A DNA stretch of 55,441 nucleotides from Paulinella micropora. Taxonomy: Eukaryota > Cercozoa > Imbricatea > Euglyphida. Where the stretch lies: assembly GCA_009731375.1 (NCBI GenBank), contig BJOX01000139.1, forward strand, positions 237,953-293,393, in the 5' to 3' direction. A model generated the notes under the pieces. It did not search any database. It was not told the origin of the DNA and saw nothing but the letters and a program-made list of their open reading frames with translations. A program made the translations under genes and the position numbers. Of the stretch, positions 1-9,526 are shown piece after piece. Numbering within the stretch: position 1 is the first letter of the stretch; the number at the start of each line of letters is the position of its first letter.

Positions 1-265
1 GGAATAACCTCGGCTTAGTGCAGTCTTGCCCTCAGGAGCTCCATCGGTGGCCCCGATCATCAGGCGAGAGACTGACACGGGGGGGTGGAGGACCTCGAAC
101 AAGGGTATTGGAGGCTTATGTCCGTTGAGGATATGCCATTAGCTGCATCAGTACGCCTCAGATATAGTATTGTTATTGTTGTTGTTGTTGTTGTTGTCGT
201 TGTTGTTGCTGTTGTCGTTGTTGTTGTTGTTGTTGTTGTTACTGTTAAGAGAGAGGAAGAGGAGA

Positions 266-296
<31 letters not shown>

Positions 297-661
297 TATG
301 TGCGTGTGTGTGTGTGTGTGTGAATGAGTTTGACGGCGTAAAGACCATATCGCTCTGGTGAACATCCCTTTGCCGCCCAATCCGATGGCCTCCTGTACAG
401 GAGACTCCTGGCCTGGAGCAGGTATTGGTAAACCATGAAGCTCCAAAAAAAGTAACAATTAAAAAAGTTAATTTCTTATCTAAAGTCTATAGGCTCTGCC
501 GTTTGGAAATCGATAGCAAAGTCTATATGCTGCCGTCTGGAAAATATAACTTTTCCTGTGCAGTTTCAACAGGCTTGACCTTGGAACATAACATTTCCAA
601 TCATAGAAATGCAAATATTATACTTACATAAATATCATAGAAATGTAAATATTATACCTAC
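1..661. repeat. Host flank with TTG, GA and GT microsatellites
   Basis: No gene is visible. Bases 168-240 are a TTG array, 243-297 a GA-rich array and 299-324 a GT array. The GC-richer sequence before the TTG array looks like the 3' end of a dispersed repeat, because other repeats in this window also end in triplet or tetranucleotide arrays. Bases 332-661 are unique, increasingly AT-rich sequence with no supportable reading frame. Confidence 0.6.
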
Positions 662-2345
662 ATGAATACGTACCAACCATACACAAATAAGTACATACAT
701 GCCTCATATACATACATACATACATATAAAGAGGTACCAAACATACACACATTCCTCACATACATACATACATACATACATACATACATAAAAGATTACG
801 TACATAGATTACATACATACATACAAAAATACATACATACATACATACATACATGCATACATACATGCATACATACATACATGCACATACATACATTCAT
901 ACATACATACATACATACATACATACGTATGTACGTACGTACATACATACATACATACATGCGTAGATGCATGCATGCATACATGCACATACATACATAC
1001 ATACATACATGCATACACGCTATATACGTACATGCATACATATACATGCATGCATACATGCATGCATGCATGCATACATACATACATACATACATTCATA
1101 CATTCAGACATGCATACATACATACATACATACATACATACGTACATACATGCATAACATACATACATAACATACATGCACACATACATACATACACATG
1201 TACATACATACACACACATACATACCATACATACATACATACATGCATACATGCCCATACATACATACATACATAGATACATAGATACATAGATACATGC
1301 ATACATGCATACATGCAACACACATATATACATACATACTACATGCATACTACATATATAAATACGTACGTACGTACATACGTACATACATTTCATACAT
1401 TACATATATACATATATATATATTATATATACATATATATATATACATACATACATACATACATACATACATGTGTATATATATATACATACATACATAT
1501 ATACATACACATATATATACATACATACATACATACATACGTACATACATACGTACGTACGTACGTACGTACGTACATATATACATACATACATACATAC
1601 GTACGTACGTACGTACATACATACATACATACATACATGCATACATACATGCATGAAAGCATACGTACATACATACATACATACATACATACATTACATA
1701 CATACATATGTAGGAAGGGGAAAAACCTTAGATCGAAATCTGAGGTTTGTACATACATACATACATACATACATACATACATACATACATACATACGCAT
1801 ACATACATACACATGCATACATACATACATGCATACATACATACACACACACATACATACATACACACATACATACATACATAAATACACATACATAAAT
1901 ACATACATAAATACATAACATGGCATAACAGAAACATAACATAAAACTAAAATAACATAAGATAAGATAAGATAAGATAAGATAAGATAAGATAAGATAA
2001 GATAAGATAAGATAAGATAACATAAACATATCATAACATAACATAACATATCATAACATAACGTGACATAACCTGACATGATAAAACACAACTGACATGA
2101 CATGCATGACATGACAAGGCATGACATGGCATGGCATGACATGACACATGACATGACATGACAAGATATGACATAACATGACATGACATGACATGATAAA
2201 CATTACATGACTTGACTTGACTTGACATAACAGAACATAACATAACATAACATGACATAACATAACGTAACATAACATAGCAAACATAATAACATAACAT
2301 AACATAACACACAACGTAACATACGTAACAAACATACATATATAC
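662..2345. repeat. CATA tetranucleotide arrays passing into AT-rich pentamer arrays
   Basis: Bases 662-1920 are mostly CATA repeats with TGCA and GTAC variants. Bases 1921-2300 change to 5-mers: GATAA around 1957-2020, and CATGA and CATAA afterwards. Both strands stay open for long stretches only because the repeats lack stop codons, so the Tyr/His/Ile or Tyr/Val/Cys/Met reading frames here are not genes. Bases 2346-2513 are AT-rich with no gene seen. Confidence 0.9.
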
Positions 2346-2513
2346 ATATGGCATACATACATCATCAGTACATGTGCACACACAGGTTCTGAAGTTTGAA
2401 AGATAAACCGTTTTAAAATACTGAGCTACTTTTAAAAGTAAAAGAGTAAAACGTAAAAAGGTTTGTTTACAAAAGAATTTCAAAGACATAACAAATCAAA
2501 AAGTCAAACATCA

Positions 2514-2708
2514 NNNNNNNNNNNNNNNNNNNNNNNNNNNNNNNNNNNNNNNNNNNNNNNNNNNNNNNNNNNNNNNNNNNNNNNNNNNNNNNNNNNNNNN
2601 NNNNNNNNNNNNNNNNNNNNNNNNNNNNNNNNNNNNNNNNNNNNNNNNNNNNNNNNNNNNNNNNNNNNNNNNNNNNNNNNNNNNNNNNNNNNNNNNNNNN
2701 NNNNNNNN
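2514..2708. other. Assembly gap (195 N)
   Basis: A run of N directly abuts the left terminal inverted repeat of the viral element. The left host-virus junction and any target-site duplication therefore cannot be read. Confidence 0.99.
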
Positions 2709-3005
2709 AGTAGTATAATATACTTTTTAGGCGGTATGTTTTTTCGTGCCTTAAAAACACACCCCCTAAAAAGAATTCGGCTTCCTAACACATCTCCCGA
2801 ACTTTCAATACGAAGCAACAAAACAGCAAAATAAAAAAACGGAAATTTTGATGAATACGAAAAGGCAAAACAAAGAAATCTCTTTTGCTCTTAATCTCGC
2901 TTTTAAATAAAAATAAAAATCAAACAAATTTTTTTTCCGCTTTACTTTTACTTTTAAATAAAAACAAAAAACAAACACCCCCCTAGTGCACTTAGGAAAA
3001 CCTTA
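2709..3005 (+). repeat. Left terminal inverted repeat of the PLV
   Basis: These 297 bp match the reverse complement of 23741-24038 almost base for base. The outermost bases are AGTAGTATAATATAC. Near the tip (2723-2773) is a hairpin with 9-bp arms CTTTTTAGG/CCTAAAAAG. The inner end is marked by AGTGCACTTAGGAAAACC. The two TIRs differ by about one indel, as expected for a protein-primed linear genome or recent integration. Confidence 0.95.
2723..2773 (+). repeat. TIR-tip hairpin, left copy
   Basis: The arms CTTTTTAGG and CCTAAAAAG pair over 9 bp and continue inward with two mismatches. The loop strand carries the complement of AGGCACGAAAAA, which is also conserved in the solo TIR at 49077-49130 although the stem there is completely different. 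Confidence 0.75.
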
Positions 3006-3035
3006 TTGTAAAAGAAAATTTTCGTCTCGGTATAG

Positions 3036-3290
3036 ATGAATATCTCCGACACGTCGGAGATTACACGCAAACAGAAGAGAGCGGAATATGTAAAGGAAAG
3101 AAGAAAACAGAAATATACCTGTGTATGCGGTAAGGTAATAGGTATATATGGAAAATACCAACACGAAAAATCAGACTTTCATAGAGACCACTTCGCAGAG
3201 AAAGAAGAGGTTATGATAGGAGGGCATAAAGTTTTCCGCATAATTCGTAGAAACGACGACTTGGAAAGATATTATAAAAATAAAATGTAA
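3036..3290 (+). CDS. Small basic protein with C2H2-like zinc finger
   Basis: The product is 84 aa. A Lys/Arg-rich N-terminal half is followed by CxCGK, then Y, H and a second H spaced as in small zinc-finger proteins common in PLVs and giant viruses (residues about 29-52). It is probably nucleic-acid binding and nuclear or virion-associated. It is the first gene after the left TIR. The start follows TATAG directly. Codons 3-9 contain a perfect palindrome (3042-3061) that recurs in other genes of the element, so this N-terminus may be a recent insertion. No specific function can be assigned. Confidence 0.65.
   Translation: MNISDTSEITRKQKRAEYVKERRKQKYTCVCGKVIGIYGKYQHEKSDFHRDHFAEKEEVMIGGHKVFRIIRRNDDLERYYKNKM
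3042..3061 (+). repeat. 20-nt ATCTC palindrome, copy 1 (in CDS)
   Basis: ATCTCCGAC-AC-GTCGGAGAT gives a 9-bp perfect stem with a 2-nt loop, inside codons 3-9 of the first viral gene. It is a member of the family also found at 12673, 13609, 11081 and 11174. Confidence 0.85.
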
Positions 3291-3327
3291 AACCATTTAA
3301 AGAAATAAATATTATTACTTATATAAT
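3286..3327 (+). promoter_or_regulatory. Duplicated AT-rich promoter segment, copy 1
   Basis: About 42 bp (TGTAAAACCATTTAAAGAAA, then TAAATATTATTACTTATATA) lie immediately before the ATG at 3328 and are repeated almost identically before the ATG at 3658. The start is directly preceded by TATATAAT. Position and duplication suggest a viral promoter; this is inference. Confidence 0.55.
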
Positions 3328-3603
3328 ATGAATTCTCTACGGATACAAGCAGACAAGGAAATGAAAGAAATATACAATTTACATTTTCCAGAAGCATTGG
3401 CGGACGATAGCAGGATTATGAAATTTACAAAGACAGAAGTGCTTCAACGATATAGCAAAGCCTTTAGGTTTTGGAATGAACAGAGAAATAAAGCATTGGA
3501 GGTTCCGACGATATTGAATGTTTACAAATGGGAAATATGTGAAGAAGCAATAAGACAACTTAGATTAAGGGTGATGATTGTATTAAATAGTAATTTAATT
3601 TAA
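3328..3603 (+). CDS. Hypothetical protein, 91 aa
   Basis: I do not recognise this gene. The product is charged and predicted mostly helical, with no membrane segment, signal peptide or cysteine motif. It starts exactly after TATATAAT in a promoter segment shared with the next gene, which supports expression. It lies between two small basic proteins upstream of the polymerase, where PLVs usually keep small regulatory or DNA-binding proteins. Confidence 0.55.
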   Translation: MNSLRIQADKEMKEIYNLHFPEALADDSRIMKFTKTEVLQRYSKAFRFWNEQRNKALEVPTILNVYKWEICEEAIRQLRLRVMIVLNSNLI

Positions 3604-3608
3604 TTTAA

Positions 3609-3657
3609 AAATGTAAAACCATTTAAAGAAATTAAATATTATTACTTATATATAGAG
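3609..3657 (+). promoter_or_regulatory. Duplicated AT-rich promoter segment, copy 2
   Basis: This is a near-copy of 3286-3327, ending ACTTATATATAGAG before the ATG at 3658. Confidence 0.55.
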
Positions 3658-3840
3658 ATGGGGAGACACAAGAAATATCTCACACCTGAGGACAAACGAA
3701 AGGCTAACTCCGAAAAGGCTCTTGCATATTACAAGAGAAATAAGGACGAAATAAATCAAAAGAGGAGGGAGCAATTAAAAGAACGAAACAGAAAACTTAA
3801 GGAATATGAAGAAATGAAGGCAATGGAGATGGGAGCATAA
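3658..3840 (+). CDS. Small basic, DNA-binding-like protein, 60 aa
   Basis: The product begins GRHKKYLT and is a single highly charged helix rich in Lys, Arg and Glu. Small proteins with a GR.KKY start are common beside PLV and giant-virus replication genes, and an AT-hook or helical DNA contact is plausible. The function is inferred from composition only. Its promoter copies that of the gene at 3328. A gap of 137 bp of AT-rich sequence separates it from the polymerase. Confidence 0.5.
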   Translation: MGRHKKYLTPEDKRKANSEKALAYYKRNKDEINQKRREQLKERNRKLKEYEEMKAMEMGA

Positions 3841-3977
3841 AACAAAAAACAAAAATTATTTTTTTCAACTTATATATGAATTTCATATTAAAGGTAAAAC
3901 AAATTTATATATATATATAAAAGTAAAACAATTTAATTTATTTTCATTATTTTTATATCCACACTAATATAAAAGTA

Positions 3978-6900
3978 ATGCCACCACCATTACCACCTAG
4001 ACCAACGAAGGAAAATGTAGAACTAGCGAAGGTAAGGGCGAATTTGAGGAAAACAGAAACCAGAGAAAATAAAAGGGAGTTTAAAGTAGTAGAGTTAAAA
4101 TCTAGGCGAGACAATAGATTAAACTCTCTTACATACGAGAAGCAAGGATTAGACATAAATTTTTATGATACTGACACATTAGAGCGAGAGGTTCTACTTC
4201 CTATACTATTGGATGCGAAAAGAAATGGTATGACAGGAAATGCGGATGTTCATATTACTTTAACCTACATAACCGACCACCAAGAATTAAATAGATATTA
4301 CAAAAAGAAAACTTTCAACTCTTTTCAAATAAAAAACTATGATGATTTTATTGAAATGTTAAATGAGTTCAACATAAGTAATATTGAGGCATCAGGACTA
4401 GGTTATGAAAGGATTATTGAATACGCTAAGGTAGTAGTTGTTCAAGAAAACGGAGGCGGTTGTTATGAGGGAAAATACAAAAGCAAACAAACGAAATATG
4501 AGGAAAACATATTGATATCTCCCGCTAGCAAAAATAATAATTGTTTATTCTTCCTTTGTAAAGACATTCTTAATATGCCACTTATTAATAGAAAAAGATG
4601 TAATGATATTAGAGAACAATTCAATCTTTCTATTGATTGCCCTATACCATTCTCTACAGCCGTAAAAATCCTTAATACTTTGATAAAAGAAGGAAAGACA
4701 TATGAAATAACAAATTCTTTAACAAAGGAAACAATAAGCACAAATGAAATAGGAGAAGAAGCGGATATTATGATTTACTTAGAGAATAACCACTATTTTG
4801 GATTAGTTAAAAGATGTAAAAAGAAATGTGAAAAATGTTTAAAGAAATATGTTAAAAAGCACACTTGTAATCCGAAAATGATAAATTATGTGAATAGAGA
4901 AATATTAAAGAATGGAAAGAGACATTTAATAACGAAGGAGCATAAAGAAAAATATAACAATAAAGATGAACTTATTCACTACGACCTTGAAACTTTTAGA
5001 AATAAGACACTCGCTGAAGGCTTTGATATTCACGACTGCTATATAGTCGGATATACTCAAGGAGCAGAAGGATTTAAATATTTTGCAGGCAAAGATGGTA
5101 TTTCTAAATTTGTTGATACACTTCTAGAGAGAGGAAAAAAGTTATCAGTAGAATGGGCGAACAGGCAAATGCATAATCCAGTTAAGAAAGTAGCAGGAGT
5201 AAGAAAGAAAAGAAACAAAGATGAAGAACCGCCTATTTTATATGTGAATGGATTTAATGGAGCGAACTTTGACCACTACTTCATTAAACAGGAGTTAATA
5301 AGAAGAGGTATTAAACCAAAATCTCACATGATTAATAACGGCTCAATAATCTCTTTACAATTTGAAAATATTAAAATGTGGGATATGTGTAAGCATACAC
5401 AGGGAACACTAAAAAAAAACTTAGAAAATATGAAATGTAAAACTCTTAAAGGAGATTTTGACCACGACCAAGCCACAGAATGGGAAACAATGAGCGAAGA
5501 ATTAAGAAATAAGTGTCTTGAATATTTGAAGTGCGATGTTATGGGGTTAAAAGAGTTATATGACAAAATAAACACAGAGATATTTGAAAAACACTCAGTG
5601 AATTTAACTTCATACATTTCAACTTCAAGCCTTGCTTTCAATATCTGGAAGAAAATGATTGATGGTAAGCACGATGTAAGGCTTCCAACTATTGAACAAG
5701 AAAAGTCATTTAGAAAAGCGGTTATCGGAGCAAGAACATATCCAAGCAAAAAAAGATTTGTTTCAAAACAATACAAGGACTACTTAGCGGGAAAAATCAC
5801 ATTTGACGAATTAACCGATTATTTAGTTGATGCGGATGTCGTATCTTTATACCCAACAGCGATGCTTAATTTATTTATGGTTGGAGAAATTAAACAGGCT
5901 ATCGCACCATTTGATTATAATAATCTTCCTATCGGTATTTACAATGTTGATTATATCTCACCAAAAGACATATTACATTCAAGAATAGGGCAGAGAAATA
6001 AAATGGGCTCATTGAAGTGGAATTTGGTTGATATGAAAGACCAATGGCTCACAAGTGTTGATATTGAAGATATGATTAAGGAAGGCTACAATATAACAAT
6101 TCATAAAGGATACTACACAGAGGAGGCAGAACCAGTATTCAAAGAATACATACTGGAAATGTTTAAGGCGAAAGAAAATAGCGAAAAAGGCACACCGCAA
6201 TATTTACTAGCCAAACTATTTATGAATTCGTTATACGGAAAAATGATACAGCGACCTATCCCAACAGAAGCAGAATATATTAAATCAAATGAGGAGTATT
6301 GGAAATTTTGGACTAAAAATTATATATCTGATGTTGTTGAGTTCAAAGATAAAGACGGAAACAAACTATGGCATGTATCTGGAATTCCTAGAAATGAAGT
6401 AATAATTGAAGAAAGCATTACAAAGCCTTCTCACTACGGGGCTTTCATTCTAGCATATAGCAGGCGAATTATGTATAACTACATAAAAGAGGCTAATCCA
6501 AATAAAGACATAGAGGCTGATTTCTATTACACTGATACAGATAGTTTAGTGTTGCATGTTATGTTTGCCAAACTAATCAAAAGTCTTGGTGATAAATCTC
6601 TCGGCGGAATAACAGACGACTTAGGAGATTGTTGTAAGATAATACGAGGAATATGGATTGCTCCTAAATTGTATATGTTAGAATTTACAACGAATGAAGC
6701 CTTTCTCCCTTACCTTACCGAGAATGACTTGAAACATAAAGAAAAAGGTGTTCATATAATTGAATGCTACGAAAATGAAGGAGTAAAAAAGAGATACTAC
6801 CACCTCAGAGGTAAGGGATTGAATTCAAAAGAGTTAAATCCAGAAGTATATGAAAAGATGGATTGTGGCGAGAGTATTGTTAATACAAGAGAAAAACAAT

Positions 6901-7070
6901 TTATAAGAGTTCATTTATCACGAAATAGCAAACAACAAAATATTAACCATTTCAGCATACTTCATAAGACAAACATAAAAAAGAAAGTTAATGAGAATAA
7001 ATGGAGTGGGCGGGAGTTTATCAACGAAAATGATAGTATCCCTTACGGATATCAAATGAGAGATATTTGA
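3978..7070 (+). CDS. polB: Protein-primed family-B DNA polymerase with OTU-like N-terminal domain
   Basis: This is the replicative polymerase, 1030 aa. The 3'-5' exonuclease motifs are present: DLE (D336, E338), N424...FD432 and YLKCD (Y516, D520). The polymerase motifs are DxxSLYP (D620), KLFMNSLYG (K746-G754) and YTDTDS (851-856). In pPolBs the TPR1/TPR2 insertions between motifs A and B support terminal-protein priming, consistent with the TIRs here. N-terminal to the exonuclease, residues about 180-280 carry NNNC (C189) and NNHY (H272), resembling the catalytic Cys and His of OTU-type proteases, followed by a cluster of four Cys (280-297) that could bind zinc. The start follows AATATAAAAGTA, and the stop lies inside a hairpin (7062-7119). 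No frameshift is seen. Confidence 0.95.
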   Translation: MPPPLPPRPTKENVELAKVRANLRKTETRENKREFKVVELKSRRDNRLNSLTYEKQGLDINFYDTDTLEREVLLPILLDAKRNGMTGNADVHITLTYITDHQELNRYYKKKTFNSFQIKNYDDFIEMLNEFNISNIEASGLGYERIIEYAKVVVVQENGGGCYEGKYKSKQTKYEENILISPASKNNNCLFFLCKDILNMPLINRKRCNDIREQFNLSIDCPIPFSTAVKILNTLIKEGKTYEITNSLTKETISTNEIGEEADIMIYLENNHYFGLVKRCKKKCEKCLKKYVKKHTCNPKMINYVNREILKNGKRHLITKEHKEKYNNKDELIHYDLETFRNKTLAEGFDIHDCYIVGYTQGAEGFKYFAGKDGISKFVDTLLERGKKLSVEWANRQMHNPVKKVAGVRKKRNKDEEPPILYVNGFNGANFDHYFIKQELIRRGIKPKSHMINNGSIISLQFENIKMWDMCKHTQGTLKKNLENMKCKTLKGDFDHDQATEWETMSEELRNKCLEYLKCDVMGLKELYDKINTEIFEKHSVNLTSYISTSSLAFNIWKKMIDGKHDVRLPTIEQEKSFRKAVIGARTYPSKKRFVSKQYKDYLAGKITFDELTDYLVDADVVSLYPTAMLNLFMVGEIKQAIAPFDYNNLPIGIYNVDYISPKDILHSRIGQRNKMGSLKWNLVDMKDQWLTSVDIEDMIKEGYNITIHKGYYTEEAEPVFKEYILEMFKAKENSEKGTPQYLLAKLFMNSLYGKMIQRPIPTEAEYIKSNEEYWKFWTKNYISDVVEFKDKDGNKLWHVSGIPRNEVIIEESITKPSHYGAFILAYSRRIMYNYIKEANPNKDIEADFYYTDTDSLVLHVMFAKLIKSLGDKSLGGITDDLGDCCKIIRGIWIAPKLYMLEFTTNEAFLPYLTENDLKHKEKGVHIIECYENEGVKKRYYHLRGKGLNSKELNPEVYEKMDCGESIVNTREKQFIRVHLSRNSKQQNINHFSILHKTNIKKKVNENKWSGREFINENDSIPYGYQMRDI

Positions 7071-7119
7071 CAATTTCACTCTCATTCGCTCTGCTCATTC
7101 TCGTTTATTGTCAAACATC
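7062..7119 (-). repeat. GATGTTT stem element, copy A
   Basis: On the minus strand the arms are GATGTTTGACAA ... TTGTCAAATATC, 12 bp with one G-U wobble. The loop carries a GAATGAG-spacer-GAATGAG direct repeat. One arm overlaps the polymerase stop codon, so a role in 3'-end formation is plausible. Confidence 0.85.
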
Positions 7120-7139
7120 GCAACCATTAAAGTATAAAC

Positions 7140-7192
7140 GATGTTTGAAAAACACACGGGAGCGATAGCGGGAGTGTGGATTTTCAAATATC
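7140..7192 (+). repeat. GATGTTT stem element, copy B
   Basis: The arms are GATGTTTGAAAA ... TTTTCAAATATC. The loop is CACAC ... GTGTG enclosing GGGAG-CGATAGC-GGGAG. It is paired head to head with copy A across 20 bp. Confidence 0.85.
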
Positions 7193-7238
7193 AATAATTA
7201 ATTTTTTCAATAAATTTTTTATCAGTCTATATATACCA

Positions 7239-7526
7239 ATGACCACCCTAACCAGACTATGCGAGAAGTTTGAAAAACTTTCACTTGAAACCAAAAATGA
7301 AACCTTCGCATTGAAAGATATTCAAAAGGTGATTAATGAAGAAATAAAGGCTATTGAAAAAAGTAGAGCGGGAAAGCCTACCGATACTTTTCCGTTTGGT
7401 AAGTATAAAGGTAAGAAAATAGAAGATATCGCAAAGATTGATAAGCCATATCTTGAATGGGTTATGAAACAGCCGTGGTTTGATAAATTTACAGACATTA
7501 AGAGTGAAGTAAAAAAATATTTATAA
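7239..7526 (+). CDS. Small protein with exodeoxyribonuclease X-like C-terminal (DUF3820-type) motif
   Basis: The product is 95 aa from the ATG at 7239, which follows CTATATATACCA; an upstream GTG at 7176 lies inside hairpin B and is unlikely as a start. The C-terminal half has FPFGKYKGKKIEDIA....PYLEWV, the signature of the short domain found at the end of some exonucleases and in phage and viral proteins. Its biochemical role is not established; a nucleic-acid or replication-associated role is inferred from placement behind polB. The next gene (7552) carries a diverged copy of the same domain, so the two are paralogues. Confidence 0.65.
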   Translation: MTTLTRLCEKFEKLSLETKNETFALKDIQKVINEEIKAIEKSRAGKPTDTFPFGKYKGKKIEDIAKIDKPYLEWVMKQPWFDKFTDIKSEVKKYL

Positions 7527-7551
7527 AAAAATAATATTAATAGTATATACA

Positions 7552-8016
7552 ATGAGCGAACTCAGCACCAAGCAAGACTACCTGAATGAAATTGAAAAAT
7601 GGAACCTTGACATTGAAGTTAAGAAGCCAACAATTAAATGGACTAAGCCTGACATTGTTTCTTTCTATGAGCAGTATAAACCGAGAGACGATAATGTTAA
7701 AGTTATCATACCATTAGATGAAACATTAACAAAAATGATGGAGGAAGAAAGCACTCCATTCACGATGGCTGATTTAAAAGAAACTGGAATAACCGAGATT
7801 AAAGAAAATGTCGGCGAAGAAATCGAACATTTGTTTTTGACTACTTCAAAAACAAAAATTAAGAAAGAAGAACACGAGACCGATGTTTTTCTTCAATATG
7901 GTAAGTATAAAAAAATGAAAATTGAAGATGTCGCAAAGATTGACAAACCATACCTTGAATATTTAATTCAAGACCCTTATTTTACCAACAAAGATGCTGT
8001 AAAAAAATATTTATGA
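7552..8016 (+). CDS. Paralogue of the upstream GKYKGKKI-domain protein, 154 aa
   Basis: The C-terminus (about residues 115-154) has QYGKYKKMKIEDVAKIDKPY, matching the domain in the preceding gene, after a charged N-terminal extension. The phrase LFLTTSKTKIKKEE (about residues 97-110) is nearly repeated in the integrase N-terminus (LFSTTSKTKKTKEE) and is encoded by a DNA hairpin (7830-7856). It starts just after AGTATATACA, 25 bp after the previous stop. The function is unknown. Confidence 0.65.
   Translation: MSELSTKQDYLNEIEKWNLDIEVKKPTIKWTKPDIVSFYEQYKPRDDNVKVIIPLDETLTKMMEEESTPFTMADLKETGITEIKENVGEEIEHLFLTTSKTKIKKEEHETDVFLQYGKYKKMKIEDVAKIDKPYLEYLIQDPYFTNKDAVKKYL
7830..7856 (+). repeat. 27-nt CTACT-loop palindrome, copy 1 (in CDS)
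   Basis: TTTGTTTTTGA, loop CTACT, TCAAAAACAAA: an 11-bp perfect stem. The sister copy at 21134-21160 keeps the loop and changes one base pair T-A to C-G. Confidence 0.85.
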
Positions 8017-8031
8017 TTGATATTATATCGC

Positions 8032-8061
8032 AATGTTGAATTTTAATACAAATTCAACATA
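8032..8061. terminator. Intergenic hairpin after the 7552 gene
   Basis: ATGTTGAATTT ... AAATTCAACAT forms an 11-bp perfect stem between two convergent genes. It is a candidate 3'-end or polyadenylation hairpin (mimivirus transcripts are known to end at hairpins); the function here is inferred. Confidence 0.5.
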
Positions 8062-8092
8062 ACCGCTTATTATTTTTTTAATTTTTAAATCC

Positions 8093-8145
8093 GATGTTTG
8101 CAAAACACACGGGAGCGATAGCGGGAGTGTGAATTTGCAAATATC
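8093..8145 (+). repeat. GATGTTT stem element, copy C
   Basis: The arms are GATGTTTGCAAA ... TTTGCAAATATC, with the same CACAC...GTGTG core as copy B. The right arm touches the stop codon of the minus-strand gene at 8145. Confidence 0.85.
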
Positions 8146-9455
8146 TACCAATCCTCTATAAAGTTAGCAATAATATTGATATTTCCTCCTCCACCTGCTG
8201 AGACTGACTTTTGTGTAAAAGTTAATACATCACTCGGAGACAAATAAATATCATAACTTCTTAGATTGATTTGTTGAGTTGAGGTAGCATTCACATAAAC
8301 TTTAAAAATAGTCGTTCCGTTGGCGACTGCTGTCGCTGTTGTATCGGTATCAACTATTGAATATTTCGTATCTACATCCGCATATACCGCTCCAGTTAAA
8401 GTTCCATTCAACACCATTCTCACTATATTCGTTTTTGAGTCTTCATTACTAATACTTATCAATGATGGATATACTATTGAATAATTGTCTAAGTTAGCAC
8501 CACCGCTATCATACTTTGCTTTATTCCTTATACTCAATATTGGTCTTTCAGTTGTGTTAGCGGCTTCAGCACCCTCAATGGAATTCGTTATGCTGGTATT
8601 AATGGTATTAGTTCCCTCAATAAACATACTACAACTAGCAGTTTTCAAAATTTGTATTCCATCCTTTGCATCATTTTTTATTACTGCTGTAAAGGGCAAT
8701 GTTGTATTTCGCAGACTTACACCTGTATTAGCATTCGCATACTCAAGCATATGAACTAATTGAAATAATCCTGTTATGGGATTTTCAATGTAAAACTTAA
8801 TAGCACCAAAACCTAAATATTGGAATTGAATTTGAAATACATTTCCCTTACTCCAATCCATGAGAGGCATAGCCCCTGTTTCGTCGCACTTGTCATCCCA
8901 ATGCTTTTGTTCTACATACGCTACAGCACCTCCTTTACAATGTGCAATACTCATCCCTGCTTGACTTTTGTAAAAATAAAATCCATCAGTGAGTCCATTT
9001 CCTATTCCGATAAACGAATAGTAATCTTTTGTATCATCAGTCGTCCATAGAGCAGTAAAGCGAGCGAGGACACCTGTTCCAGTTCTATATTTTATTCTCT
9101 TTTTACTTACTAATCTAGCATCTGCCGTGGCATCCGCTTGAGTTTTCAATTCAGCCATATTTTCCAAAAATGAAACGGAGGCCTTTGTTTCTGTTTTTGT
9201 CCATACCCTAGTATTAATGGTATATGGAAAGATTTCTTGTAATACTGGTGTTAATTGAGCGGTCGTTGATTCGCCGAAAGCGGTTTTCATATTGCTGGTT
9301 TCAATTTCGCCATCATATCCTACACTGACATTTATTAAGTTTCCATCAGGATTTTCTGCGATTAAACTTGATTTAATTGTTCCATCGTTTTCGCACTTAA
9401 CATTAACAAAATCATTTGCTTCATCTTGTGCGATTAAATTTCTTTGATGAGACAT
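8145..9455 (-). CDS. Putative virion surface / fibre-like protein, 436 aa
   Basis: There are no membrane segments; the product is beta-rich, Thr/Asn/Gly-rich and has a G(V)LARFTA...IGIGNGLTDGFYF...FQYLGFGAIKFYIENP core (about residues 125-260). This resembles beta-sandwich proteins seen in algal giant viruses, PLVs and some phages. It is the last gene of the virion block, immediately downstream of the major capsid gene, so a minor structural or attachment role is likely. The exact family name is not certain. The ATG follows TATAATAATATAGG at about 30 bp. Confidence 0.6.
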   Translation of the reverse strand: MSHQRNLIAQDEANDFVNVKCENDGTIKSSLIAENPDGNLINVSVGYDGEIETSNMKTAFGESTTAQLTPVLQEIFPYTINTRVWTKTETKASVSFLENMAELKTQADATADARLVSKKRIKYRTGTGVLARFTALWTTDDTKDYYSFIGIGNGLTDGFYFYKSQAGMSIAHCKGGAVAYVEQKHWDDKCDETGAMPLMDWSKGNVFQIQFQYLGFGAIKFYIENPITGLFQLVHMLEYANANTGVSLRNTTLPFTAVIKNDAKDGIQILKTASCSMFIEGTNTINTSITNSIEGAEAANTTERPILSIRNKAKYDSGGANLDNYSIVYPSLISISNEDSKTNIVRMVLNGTLTGAVYADVDTKYSIVDTDTTATAVANGTTIFKVYVNATSTQQINLRSYDIYLSPSDVLTFTQKSVSAGGGGNINIIANFIEDW

Positions 9456-9526
9456 TCGTGAACTTTTGCTTTCGTCCTATATTATTATACAAGAAAAAAA
9501 TATTTTATTAAACATCGATGTAATAT

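Noticed and set aside
662-2340. Long open frames of Tyr/His/Ile/Thr and Cys/Met/Tyr/Val repeats on both strands
   Set aside because: They are translations of CATA and pentamer microsatellites that lack stop codons; there is no codon bias, start context or domain.
4463-6200. Minus-strand frames inside the polymerase gene
   Set aside because: They are antisense shadows of a strongly supported coding region.
7176-7238. Upstream GTG start for the 7239 gene, adding 21 residues
   Set aside because: The extension lies in stem element B and is Phe/Ile-rich by AT composition; the ATG at 7239 has the viral start context.
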